A DNA stretch of 64,000 nucleotides from Oligella urethralis DSM 7531 (GTDB lineage: Bacteria > Pseudomonadota > Gammaproteobacteria > Burkholderiales > Burkholderiaceae_B): positions 1 to 64,000 of the forward strand of contig NZ_AQVB01000004.1 of NCBI RefSeq assembly GCF_000372065.1. The letters are read 5' to 3'. How positions within the stretch are numbered: position 1 is the stretch's first letter; each line of letters opens with the position of its first letter. Below the pieces are notes generated by a model. That model saw only the letters and a list, made by a program, of their open reading frames with translations, was not told the DNA's origin and ran no database searches. The position numbers and the translations under genes are program-made. Positions 6,076 to 15,182 of this stretch are shown here, piece after piece.

Positions 6076-8289
6076 ATGGGTTTGCAGCGTTATTCTCAAA
6101 CGAGTCCTAATTATGTTGTTAAGTCTATTTGTAGCTCAGTTTATTCAGCTCTATGGATGATGAGTTTGGGTGCAGCGAGTGCTGTTTGTTTTGCGCAGTC
6201 GGCGACATCACAGGAAAATATTGCTTCAAATGAACCGGTCGCATTGCCATCGCTAGATTTGGAGATTCAATCAATACGCGGCTTGTCGGTACCTATAACG
6301 CCTGCTACGATGGAGCAAAGTTATGGCTCGACCAAAGGAGGGGCCAATGTGATCACACCTAGTAGTACAGGTAGTCAAGCAACACTTAGAGAGGTTATGG
6401 GCACTCAACCAGGCATAACCATGTTGGATTTCTTTGGCGGTAATGATCACCCGGTTATTTCTATCCGTGGTTCGGGAATACAAAGTCAACCGTTGGCACG
6501 AGGAATCACCGTGTTGGTAGATGGTTTGCCGTTAAACGATGCGGATGGCTCCTTTCACACGGGTTTACTGGAGCCTCGCAATAGCAGCAAGATTGGTGTG
6601 CGTCGTGGAGCGAATGCCTTAAATCCTTTTGCGCAAAACTTAGGTGGTGAGATAGATTTTTTAAGTCATACAGGGGCCACTGAGAGGGGTAGCTTAAATA
6701 CTCAATATGGTAGTCATAACACGGTAGCTAATCGTTTGGCGATTGGTCGTGCTTTTGATAGATGGGATTTTCATGTGGCTTATTCTGATCAGCGTACTGA
6801 TGGCTTCCGTGAACACAGTAAACAGCGTCGTCAGGCCTTTAGAGCTAATCTCGGTGTTTATGATAGTGGTTGGGAAAACCGTACTTGGCTTGCATATACT
6901 AATCAGCATTTCGAAATCCCAGGACCGATTAGTCGCAATATGGTGTTTGATGATGACCAATATGACAAGACCACCGATAATTTACCTTTAAGACCATTAC
7001 AGACGAACCCTAGACGTCATACTGAGGGTTTGCGTTTATCAAATTTGACTACTTTACAACTAGATCGTTGGACTCATAGCATTGGTGTATATCTTCAAAG
7101 AACGGATGACTACTTTAGGACACCGGCTCAAGTCTGGGAAATGGATAGTAACACGCTTGGCTTGCAGTACATGGTTGATGCGCAATTTAAGCAGCTTTCA
7201 CTTGGTGGTGGCCTAAGCTATGCTCATACCAGTGGTGATTTTTCCGTGTATGGCAATGTGAATCAGCCCTTACCGCCGCTTCGACTGATGCATCCTCAGG
7301 ATTATGATATCAAGGCTAATTATTTTTCTGCTCAGTTGCGTGGCGCTTGGGAGTTTGTACCTCATTGGAAGCTGAGTACTCAGCTACAATTTGTGCACAC
7401 GGGACGTGATGTGAATGGTATGCGTAGTGGGTTAAATGGCATGCAGTCACATAATGATAGTTGGAGCTGGGTCTCGCCTAAAATTGCCTTATCATGGGAG
7501 CCTAATGACGCAACGTTAGTCTTTGCTAATGTTAGTGCAAGTCGTGAGGCACCGACATTGAGAGACATGGTGCAGTTCGCTGGTCCTGCTGGTGCGCCAG
7601 TTTTAGGTCCTAATGGTCGGCCTATGTTTAGACGTGGTTTGACTTATGTGCGTGAGCTTGAACCACAGCGTAACCTAAGTTATGAGATTGGTACACGAGG
7701 TTTATTTAGTCAGCAATATGGGTGGGATATTACGCTTTATCATGCTGATATTGAGAAAGAGCTAATTGCTTATTCGCCCGATGGTGCTAATACCTTTACC
7801 TATAACTATGAGGGTGATACCCGCCACCGTGGTGTGGAATTAGGTTTAAGTGCCAAGTGGGATTTAGGGACATCAGGTAATTTGGCAGGGCGAGTCGCTT
7901 ATACTTACAATAATTTCGAGTTTCGAGATGGAATGTACTCTGGTAATGATATTGGTGGCTTACCTCGTCATTACTTGAGTGCTAATTTGGATTATCGTTA
8001 TCGTGAGTTTGAAGTAGGTGTCAATGTTCGTGGTTCCTTGGGCTCGACCTATGCGGATCATGCTAATACTCAGAAAATGGGTAGTTATGCAATCTTAGGT
8101 GCTCACTTTAGTTACGATTTTGCCAAAGACTCTAATTTTTATGTGCAAGTGGATAATATCACTGATAGGCGTTATATCTCGTGGACTTTGACGCCAGCCA
8201 TGGCATCAGCCCAAAACGCTAATAATCAAGCAATGTATTTCCCGGGTAATGGTCGTACCATCACCGCAGGTTTGAATTTTAGATTCTAA
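6076..8289 (+). CDS. TonB-dependent outer-membrane receptor
   Basis: A 737-residue outer-membrane transporter that imports a chelate or other scarce ligand using TonB energy. A long signal peptide ends near CFA/QS (about residue 41). The plug domain follows (RGITVLVDGLPLNDADGSFH and RRGANALNPFAQNLGGEIDF) and then a 22-strand-type barrel ending in the usual C-terminal Phe (LNFRF). I chose ATG 6076 because a GAGGAAGGG site precedes it; the open frame extends 29 codons further without a site. It converges on the nnrS/ABC operon and has a Fur-like box upstream. The ligand is unknown; iron or copper chelates are the leading guesses from context. Confidence 0.88.
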   Translation: MGLQRYSQTSPNYVVKSICSSVYSALWMMSLGAASAVCFAQSATSQENIASNEPVALPSLDLEIQSIRGLSVPITPATMEQSYGSTKGGANVITPSSTGSQATLREVMGTQPGITMLDFFGGNDHPVISIRGSGIQSQPLARGITVLVDGLPLNDADGSFHTGLLEPRNSSKIGVRRGANALNPFAQNLGGEIDFLSHTGATERGSLNTQYGSHNTVANRLAIGRAFDRWDFHVAYSDQRTDGFREHSKQRRQAFRANLGVYDSGWENRTWLAYTNQHFEIPGPISRNMVFDDDQYDKTTDNLPLRPLQTNPRRHTEGLRLSNLTTLQLDRWTHSIGVYLQRTDDYFRTPAQVWEMDSNTLGLQYMVDAQFKQLSLGGGLSYAHTSGDFSVYGNVNQPLPPLRLMHPQDYDIKANYFSAQLRGAWEFVPHWKLSTQLQFVHTGRDVNGMRSGLNGMQSHNDSWSWVSPKIALSWEPNDATLVFANVSASREAPTLRDMVQFAGPAGAPVLGPNGRPMFRRGLTYVRELEPQRNLSYEIGTRGLFSQQYGWDITLYHADIEKELIAYSPDGANTFTYNYEGDTRHRGVELGLSAKWDLGTSGNLAGRVAYTYNNFEFRDGMYSGNDIGGLPRHYLSANLDYRYREFEVGVNVRGSLGSTYADHANTQKMGSYAILGAHFSYDFAKDSNFYVQVDNITDRRYISWTLTPAMASAQNANNQAMYFPGNGRTITAGLNFRF

Positions 8290-8308
8290 GAAATTAATTA
8301 TCCTAACG

Positions 8309-8344
8309 CTCACCCCTTATCGTTGATTGGGGGTGAGTTTTTAT
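8309..8344 (+). terminator. Terminator of the TonB receptor gene
   Basis: An 8-bp stem CTCACCCC/GGGGTGAG (8309-8316 with 8330-8337) is followed by a T run. It lies between the converging receptor and nnrS genes. Confidence 0.75.
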
Positions 8345-8350
8345 TAGGAC

Positions 8351-9544
8351 TTAATTGCGAGGACTTGGTTGAGTCGCTTCAGTTTGTATAAAAATTCGTA
8401 GAAATACTGGGATATACATGATAAAGGCGATGATGATCAAGGCACTAGGAATGGCTAAGCTAAAAAGGGCATAGTCCCAACCAAAGCTTAGGCTCATTGA
8501 ACGCAATAGAGCGGCCGCTAAAATCGCTGCTAAGCCCCATTGACTAGTCCAGGGAAATGGTAGTCCGCGACCGCTATGAATCAGTCCAGCAATGTTAAAT
8601 ACCTGCAGCGCCATAAAAATAAAGCCTCCGATGAGTATTAAATGCAGTGCTTGCTTTGGATTGCCCCAAGATAGGATGCCGCTTAGTCCCATCCAGCTAT
8701 AACCAAGGCCAATACAGAGTAGCGTCAAATAATGCCAACGGACAAAGGAGGCATGCCATAGAATGCAGTGATGCCAATCACGAAGACGAGCAATCATGGA
8801 AAGACCAGACGCCAATGCTAACCAACTAGAAAAAACAGGGTCATTAAAGAAGAGTAAACTGAATACGTATAAGTACATGCAAATAATATTCAGGTTTCTA
8901 TAGTAGGGATTTTGTATGTAACTTAGTTTATCTGCCTTAGGACCAGCTTGTTTTAAAGAGTGAGAGCCCATGGCCATGCCGATACGAAAAATGATCAGGG
9001 AGACCCCAATGATATAAGCGTGAGCTAGCGCAATAATAAAAGTCCATTGACCGCTAAGTCCATAAGCAGTAGTTAAGGCAGTAATCAGCGATAACATCAA
9101 ACAGACACTAATTTGTCGCCTATTGCGATCCTGAAAGGTGGCATAGATAGTAAAAGCGGTGAGTATGAACCAAAACAGGCTCATTATTTGTGCGCTGCGT
9201 TGCAAATCGACGAAACTTAATACGATGTTACTGAGCCAGAGCAACAGGGTGAAGGCAGATAAGCGACGTAATGAGTGGGTAAAATGAGTCCACTCGGGGA
9301 CCGCAGTGAAAATAAATCCTGCAAAGGCGGCAGCACCAAAAATATTTAAATACCCGTATGCATGGTAGCTCAAGGGATTGATGTGAGTTGTTAAAGTAGG
9401 TCCGCCTAAAAAGGCACTTAGGCCGACGGTAAGCCATAAAGAAGCAATGAAAATGATGCTTAATGAGGCCAACAAAAAGTAGAGACGGAAAGGGTTACTA
9501 AAAAAATCATGAATGATTTCAGTTAGTGATTTTTTTCTAGTCAT
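8351..9544 (-). CDS. nnrS: NnrS family membrane protein (NO-stress haem/copper protein)
   Basis: A 397-residue polytopic inner-membrane protein with about 12 hydrophobic segments. The N-terminal block NPLSYHAYGYLNIFGAAAFAGF followed by TAVPEWT matches the NnrS signature (H-A-x-x-x-x-F-G, then T-A-V-P-x-W-T). NnrS proteins contain haem and copper and protect denitrifying or NO-exposed cells. Here it is the last gene of a minus-strand operon and overlaps the ABC ATPase by 8 bases, tying it to the transporter. With nirK nearby, which makes NO, a protective role fits. The family is clear; function is by homology. Confidence 0.85.
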   Translation of the reverse strand: MTRKKSLTEIIHDFFSNPFRLYFLLASLSIIFIASLWLTVGLSAFLGGPTLTTHINPLSYHAYGYLNIFGAAAFAGFIFTAVPEWTHFTHSLRRLSAFTLLLWLSNIVLSFVDLQRSAQIMSLFWFILTAFTIYATFQDRNRRQISVCLMLSLITALTTAYGLSGQWTFIIALAHAYIIGVSLIIFRIGMAMGSHSLKQAGPKADKLSYIQNPYYRNLNIICMYLYVFSLLFFNDPVFSSWLALASGLSMIARLRDWHHCILWHASFVRWHYLTLLCIGLGYSWMGLSGILSWGNPKQALHLILIGGFIFMALQVFNIAGLIHSGRGLPFPWTSQWGLAAILAAALLRSMSLSFGWDYALFSLAIPSALIIIAFIMYIPVFLRIFIQTEATQPSPRN

Positions 9545-10241
9545 GGTAGGGCTGCCAAAAAGGTTGAGCTAGATAATGTTGCACGAAACGCTCATTGCGT
9601 TTTGATCTTGGCTGATCAAGTTCAATCATGGTCTGATTGCGCGCAGGCTTGTGGGGTAAAATATAGATTTTGTCAGCTAACTGTAGCGCCTCAAAACGGT
9701 CATGGGTGACCATCACGATACTCATACTATTGCTAATATATTCCTGAAGCCAAGTGTAGAGCTGTAGTTTTAACTCATAGTCCAATGCGCTAAACGGTTC
9801 ATCTAAGAGTAGCAAATCAGGTTCGCAAAGTAGAGCCCTGACCAGAGCTGCTCTTTGTCGCATCCCACCCGAGAGTTCGTCGGGGTATTTATCGTAGTCT
9901 TCGGCATGCAGATGAAGTTTGGTCAATAAGCGTTGTGCTTCTTGATGGGTGGCGGCAGACTTAGGATTAGGGTGAGTTAATAAAATATTGTCCCAGAGAC
10001 TGCGCCATGGCAATAGTCGGTGCTCTTGAAATAGATAGCGCAAACGAAGAAAAGTACTGTCGATTCGACCACGATCGGGGCTAATTAAACCTGCAATGAG
10101 TCTTAAAATAGTGGTTTTGCCACAGCCAGAAGGTCCATACAAACAAACAACCTCACCCGCATTTAGCTCGAGATTGAAGTCCTCGACAATGGATTCACCC
10201 ATTAGATTTTTATGGAGTTGATGTAGTTGCAAACTAGCCAC
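9537..10241 (-). CDS. ABC transporter ATPase, SsuB/TauB-like
   Basis: A 234-residue cytoplasmic ATP-hydrolysing subunit of a substrate importer. The Walker A motif GPSGCGKTT (about residues 35-43), signature LSGGMRQRAALVRAL, Walker B LLLLDEPFSALD and a switch histidine in MVTHDRFEA are all intact. It overlaps the permease by 8 bases and nnrS by 8 bases. It belongs to the nitrate/sulfonate/taurine subgroup, but the substrate of this system is not set by the ATPase. Likely co-transcribed with the Tat-exported binding protein under Fur-like control. Confidence 0.9.
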   Translation of the reverse strand: MASLQLHQLHKNLMGESIVEDFNLELNAGEVVCLYGPSGCGKTTILRLIAGLISPDRGRIDSTFLRLRYLFQEHRLLPWRSLWDNILLTHPNPKSAATHQEAQRLLTKLHLHAEDYDKYPDELSGGMRQRAALVRALLCEPDLLLLDEPFSALDYELKLQLYTWLQEYISNSMSIVMVTHDRFEALQLADKIYILPHKPARNQTMIELDQPRSKRNERFVQHYLAQPFWQPYHD

Positions 10242-11040
10242 GACCTTGATCCCATGGTAAGAATATGATTTTTAAGGGCTCGACTAATAAGTACTCCACG
10301 AGATAAATAATGAGTAGCAAAATAACTATATAGGCCATCACGACTTCGGTTTCCAGCATTGTGCGAGCAAGACCAATTTGTGCACCTATACCATCAGGTG
10401 AGCCAAGTAACTCAGCCATAATGGCGATTTTAAGTCCCATCGCAAAGGCGATATTGAATGCGGGTAATAAATGTGTGAGCAAGTGCGGCCAGTAGAGGTG
10501 ATATAGGCGTTTATCAAAGCGGACTTTATAGACACTCATTAGCTCTTCGAGATTGCGGTCAATTGACAGCATACCCTGCAAGGCAGAGGCGAACATTAAT
10601 GGAGTGACAGCGATATAGGTGGTAAAGATGGTACTGCTATCACCCACGTTAAACCAGAAAATGGCTAATACTACCCAGATAATGGGTGGTATGCCCAAGA
10701 GCATACTGATAAGGGGGCGACAGAAAAGCGCCATGGTTTTGGAGACACCAGTCAGCAATCCTAAAACCACGCCAGAAGCAACAGCGGCACTAATAGCAAT
10801 GCTCGCTCGAAAGAGTGTTTGAGGTATTTCTGCTAGCTCATAATGTTGCAGTAGTGAAATACTGCGTTCAAATACTGCGATGGGTCCTGGCAGCACAAGA
10901 GTGCCTAAGGTGACCGAACCCCAATGCCAAAAGGCACAGACAACAGCGATGACCGCCAGTGCGGTCCATACTCCCCAACAGTATGAGAGGAGTTGGACAC
11001 GACGCGATTGACGGATGGGACGACCGACATATAAAAGCAT
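10234..11040 (-). CDS. ABC transporter permease, SsuC/TauC-like
   Basis: A 268-residue inner-membrane permease with about six transmembrane helices and a coupling region of the binding-protein-dependent type (a MAELLGSPDGIGAQIG segment near residue 215, typical of the EAA loop of SsuC/TauC relatives). The binding-protein gene ends 2 bases before its ATG and the ATPase overlaps its end, so all three form one importer. The substrate is unknown; the neighbouring nirK, copper chaperones and TonB receptor make a metal chelate or a cofactor precursor plausible. Confidence 0.88.
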   Translation of the reverse strand: MLLYVGRPIRQSRRVQLLSYCWGVWTALAVIAVVCAFWHWGSVTLGTLVLPGPIAVFERSISLLQHYELAEIPQTLFRASIAISAAVASGVVLGLLTGVSKTMALFCRPLISMLLGIPPIIWVVLAIFWFNVGDSSTIFTTYIAVTPLMFASALQGMLSIDRNLEELMSVYKVRFDKRLYHLYWPHLLTHLLPAFNIAFAMGLKIAIMAELLGSPDGIGAQIGLARTMLETEVVMAYIVILLLIIYLVEYLLVEPLKIIFLPWDQGRG

Positions 11041-11042
11041 AA

Positions 11043-12023
11043 TTAGAGCTTCAGAATAAAATTCTCTTTAGGCATGCTGTTGCCGAGAATTTGCGGATTT
11101 AAGTTATAGAGAGTGTTGAAAAAAAGCATTAAATCTTCACGAATCTCTGCCGCCGCCGCAACGGTTAAATTAGCGTGAGGAATTGCAGCCTTAATCGCTG
11201 GCGATGGTATGTCTAGAAGTTTGTTACCGATTTTTGAGGCTTCCGCCGAGTTTGTCAGCGTCCATTGTAAAGATGATTGCAATTCAGTTTGAAGATGCTG
11301 TAAAAACTCCTGGTTTTGCTCATAAAATGCATGTGTAACTAGTAATCCTGCCTGGGGTAAACCTTGGGATTTTCCATCGTGGAGATTGCGCCATATTTCT
11401 CGTAGATTAAGAACACGTGCAGCTGACTTGCTTTTGCCTTTCATCATTGCGACTGAGGTTAAGGGCTCATTTAAAAGGGCAAATTCGGCACGATCATTGA
11501 GCCAATAAGTCAAGGCTTCTGCTGGGGTAGCTGTATAGTTGATTGCGATTTTTTTAAAATCTACGCCTTGTAACTTACAAAGCGCTTGTAGAACTAAATC
11601 AGGCATGTCATTGCGAAGCGGTACAGCAATAGAGCGACCCTCTAAGTCTTTAAGGCTGGATATGCTGTCTGCAGAACCAATGATATCAACCAGACCCCAT
11701 GTCATGATGTTGACTAGTTTGACATCAAGTCCCCGGTTGCTTAGGTTGACGGCAACATAACTCGGCACGATACTTGCCTGAATGCTGCCGTTAGCTAAGC
11801 CAGCCCTTAGTACATCGGGAGTGCGCCATGTCTCTACATTAAATGTTTGTTGCATAGCTGATAGACCTTGTTGCTGTCGATGTCTTGCTACTCCAAGGAG
11901 TAGGGATGGCAAAGCACCTGGTCCATAGATGGTAATAGGTGAAGGTGTGTCAGCCCACGCAAAAGGAAATTGACTGCCAAACGCTGCAGCTCCAGCGAAT
12001 TGAATAAATTGTCGTCGATTCAT
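11043..12023 (-). CDS. Tat-exported ABC solute-binding protein (TauA/NMT1-like)
   Basis: A periplasmic binding protein of 326 residues that should deliver ligand to the permease. The N-terminus MNRRQFIQFAGAAAF is a twin-arginine (Tat) signal with cleavage near AWA/DT. The body is of the nitrate/sulfonate/NMT1 group (SLKDLEGRSIAVPLR and EALTYWLNDRAEFALLNEP). I chose ATG 12023 because GGAGG precedes it; an in-frame ATG at 12062 has no site. A strong Fur-box-like sequence lies about 65-95 bases upstream, so iron control of the ABC-nnrS operon is likely. The ligand is not deducible. Confidence 0.85.
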   Translation of the reverse strand: MNRRQFIQFAGAAAFGSQFPFAWADTPSPITIYGPGALPSLLLGVARHRQQQGLSAMQQTFNVETWRTPDVLRAGLANGSIQASIVPSYVAVNLSNRGLDVKLVNIMTWGLVDIIGSADSISSLKDLEGRSIAVPLRNDMPDLVLQALCKLQGVDFKKIAINYTATPAEALTYWLNDRAEFALLNEPLTSVAMMKGKSKSAARVLNLREIWRNLHDGKSQGLPQAGLLVTHAFYEQNQEFLQHLQTELQSSLQWTLTNSAEASKIGNKLLDIPSPAIKAAIPHANLTVAAAAEIREDLMLFFNTLYNLNPQILGNSMPKENFILKL

Positions 12024-12088
12024 CAAAGGAATGCCTCCAGAGAATGTGTTGCGTATAAACATCTATATCATATACATTTTATCATAAA

Positions 12089-12116
12089 TAATAATGATAA
12101 TGAGAATTATTAATAA
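12089..12116. promoter_or_regulatory. Strong Fur-box-like site before the ABC/nnrS operon
   Basis: Overlapping NATAAT-type hexamers followed by their inverse (AATAATGATAATGAGAATTA at 12090-12109, continuing as TTAATAA) form a good Fur box. It lies 66-93 bases before the binding-protein ATG, in the gap after the beta-propeller gene. Confidence 0.62.
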
Positions 12117-12186
12117 TTACTTAATAGATGATTCTGATTCGATATAAACAAACGAAGGGCAGCTAACTTTCGGCGCCATTTTAGGC

Positions 12187-13431
12187 TTAGTAACAAATAC
12201 TATTATTGCTACCCATTCTTAGTAAGCCGCCCATCACTACACCATGAATGCGGATAGGTGGGAGGGCCTCACGAGTTCGGATATCGTGACGATAAACCAT
12301 GGGTAGCCCTTCATCCAGCGTGTAAAATAGTGTTTTACTGTCCCCAGTGACCCACATATCCACGACTTCCCAGGGTGATGGTACATAGGTGGAGTCTTCA
12401 GGGTCATCATAGGATTGAAAGACAATCCCTTTATCACCACCTAAAATCCAGGTGTTTTCAAGCCAGCCACTGCGGAAAATTTTTGGAGAAAAGTTGCGAT
12501 GATGTTTTTCTTGTAAATAGTAATGCTCAGGTTCATCTCCTTTATCTAAATCAAACATCACCACATGTGCAGAGGAGTCTGAAAAAAGGATGCGACGCGA
12601 GTAAAAATCAATATAGGGTACAACCTGGGGTCTATAGGTGGAACCAGCGGTGTGCATGGGTCCCGTAGAGAGGATTTTGCCATCTTTAGGGAAATAGAGT
12701 AAGCCACGTGAGCCATCTTTGGCTGTTAGTGCTACCATAAAGTCTTCAGGACTAGCAATTCCGTCATCTAGGCCTGAGCCTGATGGGATGTGAGCCGATA
12801 AGTCGATGGTTTCCCATGGTTTATCGTGAGGATCCAGATAGGAATGACGATACATTACTGGTTTTTCTTCATCAAGAATCCAGTAACTTTGGCTATAAGA
12901 ACTGAAGAGTAAGTTGTAGTAGGCATAAATATGCGTATTACGATGCTCAGAATCGAAGCGTTCTGGATAAATATGAAGTTCGCCTGTTTCGTAGTTCAGC
13001 ATACCGACCTGATCTCGTAGAGCGATGGCTACTAGCTTGGATTGTGGTACGAAAAAGGCTTGATAAAGTGGTGAGGGTAGTTCTATGTCTTTGCGAGTCC
13101 GTGTTTCTAATTCATATAGAACCAGACGAGAAGCTTCATAGTCACCGACCACCATCATGGAGTCGTCGCGAGCCATTTCAAAGGTGCGGGGGCGTATGCC
13201 AAAGTTTAATAGTGCTAACCTCTCGCCGGTATTAACATCATAAACAGTGATGAAATAGGAACTGGAGTCGGCAATAAATAGATAGCGAGTGGGGTGATAA
13301 AGTGAATCGCCAACCCCTAGCTTGGTTAATTCAGAGGCGCCAGGTTTAAGTAGTTGGGCAGCAGCGGTTCCTGTTGCACCAAGACCGACTCCAAGACTAG
13401 CTAACCATTGAATAAATAATCGACGATTCAT
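12187..13431 (-). CDS. Tat-exported beta-propeller protein
   Basis: A 414-residue periplasmic protein with a Tat signal (MNRRLFIQWLASLG, cleavage near AAA/QL) followed by repeated strand-rich units of about 45 residues (YLFIADSSSYFITVYDVNTGE, MMVVGDYEASRLVLYELETR, ILFSDSSAHVVMFDLDKGDE), as in YncE/WD40-like seven-bladed propellers. I chose ATG 13431 for the GGAG site 7 bases upstream. The signal is nearly the same as that of the next gene. It has no recognisable catalytic motif; a scaffold, sensor or metal-site assembly role is possible. It lies between the copper chaperone and the ABC genes. Confidence 0.72.
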   Translation of the reverse strand: MNRRLFIQWLASLGVGLGATGTAAAQLLKPGASELTKLGVGDSLYHPTRYLFIADSSSYFITVYDVNTGERLALLNFGIRPRTFEMARDDSMMVVGDYEASRLVLYELETRTRKDIELPSPLYQAFFVPQSKLVAIALRDQVGMLNYETGELHIYPERFDSEHRNTHIYAYYNLLFSSYSQSYWILDEEKPVMYRHSYLDPHDKPWETIDLSAHIPSGSGLDDGIASPEDFMVALTAKDGSRGLLYFPKDGKILSTGPMHTAGSTYRPQVVPYIDFYSRRILFSDSSAHVVMFDLDKGDEPEHYYLQEKHHRNFSPKIFRSGWLENTWILGGDKGIVFQSYDDPEDSTYVPSPWEVVDMWVTGDSKTLFYTLDEGLPMVYRHDIRTREALPPIRIHGVVMGGLLRMGSNNSICY

Positions 13432-13501
13432 TGATTTTCTCCAGTAGACGCCATTAAAAAGCGCATGCATGCTTTATTGCCAAGCTAAATCAGCTTATAT
13501 T

Positions 13502-13987
13502 CTAATGAGTAGCTTTTTTTACAGCGTGTTCCTTCATGACCTCATTCAGTGATTTGACTATGGCCTCGCAACTAACACTTTTTCCATTGCTAAGCTTAAA
13601 CGTCATGGTATGAGTTTCACCAATTTGTGGGGTCTTGTCCTCTGGGATACTCATGATCATCACGTGGTCTCCGCCTTTACGGAAGAAGCGTTGACCCTCT
13701 GTGAGACTTTTGTCTTGTAATGGGCCCATTGTCATCACATTGTCGACCATGCTCATTTCGTGAAGCTCAACGTGATCGGTGATGCTAGGGAGGAGAGCCT
13801 CAAGAATCTCTACCGTCTCACCTTGATGTTCAAAGGTGGCAAATCCGCCAGTCATGGCGCGGCCAGGTAAAACTTCCTGAATAACACAATCACTCACGGT
13901 GGTCGTGCTTGTATCTGTTGCCGCTAAGGCTGCGGTGCCAAAAAAACCAATGGCGAATAAACTACTGGCTAATATGGAATATCTCAT
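13502..13987 (-). CDS. PCuAC periplasmic copper chaperone (DUF461)
   Basis: A 161-residue periplasmic Cu(I) chaperone. A signal peptide of about 22 residues precedes a cupredoxin-like DUF461 domain. The copper site is visible as H76-E-M78, M87 and H108-V-M110, which matches the PCuAC pattern H-X10-M-X20/21-H-X-M. Two cysteines (34 and about 139) may form a disulfide. PCuAC and SCO proteins act together to load copper sites, and here the gene lies 10 bases after the SCO-thioredoxin gene and downstream of nirK. It probably helps supply copper to NirK or to a terminal oxidase. Confidence 0.88.
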   Translation of the reverse strand: MRYSILASSLFAIGFFGTAALAATDTSTTTVSDCVIQEVLPGRAMTGGFATFEHQGETVEILEALLPSITDHVELHEMSMVDNVMTMGPLQDKSLTEGQRFFRKGGDHVMIMSIPEDKTPQIGETHTMTFKLSNGKSVSCEAIVKSLNEVMKEHAVKKATH

Positions 13988-13997
13988 CTCTGTTCCT

Positions 13998-15086
13998 TTA
14001 TAACTGTTGTTGCACGCATTGTGCGTAGTTGTCTAATGAAGCAGTATCAGTAATAATGCCGCTTTTTATACCCACAATGCTGTCATTAACAAATAAAGCA
14101 TTGAAGGGTAAGCCCATACCCCCTAGTTGTCGTAATAAATTAAAGTTTTCGATTTGATATTTGGGTAGATGGCTAAAGCCCTGTTCTTCAAAGAAGCTGT
14201 TGATTTTCTCAATACTATCACCCACATTAATGGTAATAATATCTAATTCGTTTTGTAATGCAGCCCATTTCTCTAGTAGTGGGAGTTCTTGACGGCAGGG
14301 AGCACACCAGAGTGCCCATAAGTTAAGTAATTGCGTGTTAGCTTCTGGCTCAACGCTTAAATTCAACTCACTGAGTTTACTGCTTTGTTCAGTGGCGGTA
14401 AAGCCTTCGGGTAAATCACAGGTACTAACGGCGCTGTTTGTGATAGCTATTGATGTTGATGTGATATCTTTTGTGGCGGTGGAGGATGCTTTGCTAAGGT
14501 GTTGATCTAGCACTTTGACTAAGTCATCACCACCGATTTGGTAATCAAAAACATCCAGTATTTCACGTTCAGGTGTGATTAGATAAATCATAGCACTGTG
14601 ATAAACGGTGTAACTCATGCCGGGCTCAGGATTATCAATGCGTTGACCATTAAGGCGATAACCAAAGGTTGCCCCTAATTGTTTGGCAACATCTTCTATA
14701 TCTTTCATTTCCCCGCTTAGTCCGACAATACGCTCATCAAAATATTGAGTGTAGGCATTAAGGCGGTTAATTTCATCATTGACAGGATCAATAGTCAAAA
14801 ATAGGGGTTGCAACATATCAGCATGCTGGAGTCGCTTCATGGCGTAGCCATACTCGTATAAAGTGGTAGGGCATATATCAGGACAAGAGCTATAGCCTAT
14901 GGAGAGTAATAAATACTTTCCAGGGTAGCTTTCATGGGTGACCGGACCATGTTGGTCAAATAAATTAAAGGTGAGGGTTTCTGCTTTGGCTATGATGTGA
15001 GAAAAGGAGAAAAAGGTCAAAACCGAAAGCAATAAAAGTTTTAGTAAACCTAAGGGGCTTCGCTTGTGTCGGTGTATAGACTTCAT
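13998..15086 (-). CDS. SCO1/SenC - thioredoxin (TlpA-like) fusion protein
   Basis: A 362-residue protein joining two periplasmic redox domains. After a membrane anchor or signal (about residues 10-35), residues 36-200 are a SCO domain with the copper ligands C68-PDI-C72 and H163. A linker rich in Ser and Thr (200-225) leads to a TlpA/thioredoxin-like domain (about 226-362) with the W-C261-A-P-C264 active site. SCO proteins bind and deliver copper and need reduced cysteines, which TlpA-type proteins supply, so the fusion puts chaperone and reductant in one chain. It lies between nirK and the PCuAC gene. Confidence 0.87.
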   Translation of the reverse strand: MKSIHRHKRSPLGLLKLLLLSVLTFFSFSHIIAKAETLTFNLFDQHGPVTHESYPGKYLLLSIGYSSCPDICPTTLYEYGYAMKRLQHADMLQPLFLTIDPVNDEINRLNAYTQYFDERIVGLSGEMKDIEDVAKQLGATFGYRLNGQRIDNPEPGMSYTVYHSAMIYLITPEREILDVFDYQIGGDDLVKVLDQHLSKASSTATKDITSTSIAITNSAVSTCDLPEGFTATEQSSKLSELNLSVEPEANTQLLNLWALWCAPCRQELPLLEKWAALQNELDIITINVGDSIEKINSFFEEQGFSHLPKYQIENFNLLRQLGGMGLPFNALFVNDSIVGIKSGIITDTASLDNYAQCVQQQL

Positions 15087-15182
15087 GGTTTTCTCCTTTT
15101 TAGAACTGCGCAGTCTAAAACTAGATAGACTCGCTGACGGTTCCGTACTCGGAGGCAGCCAGCGAGCTAATATAGAAGGGAT

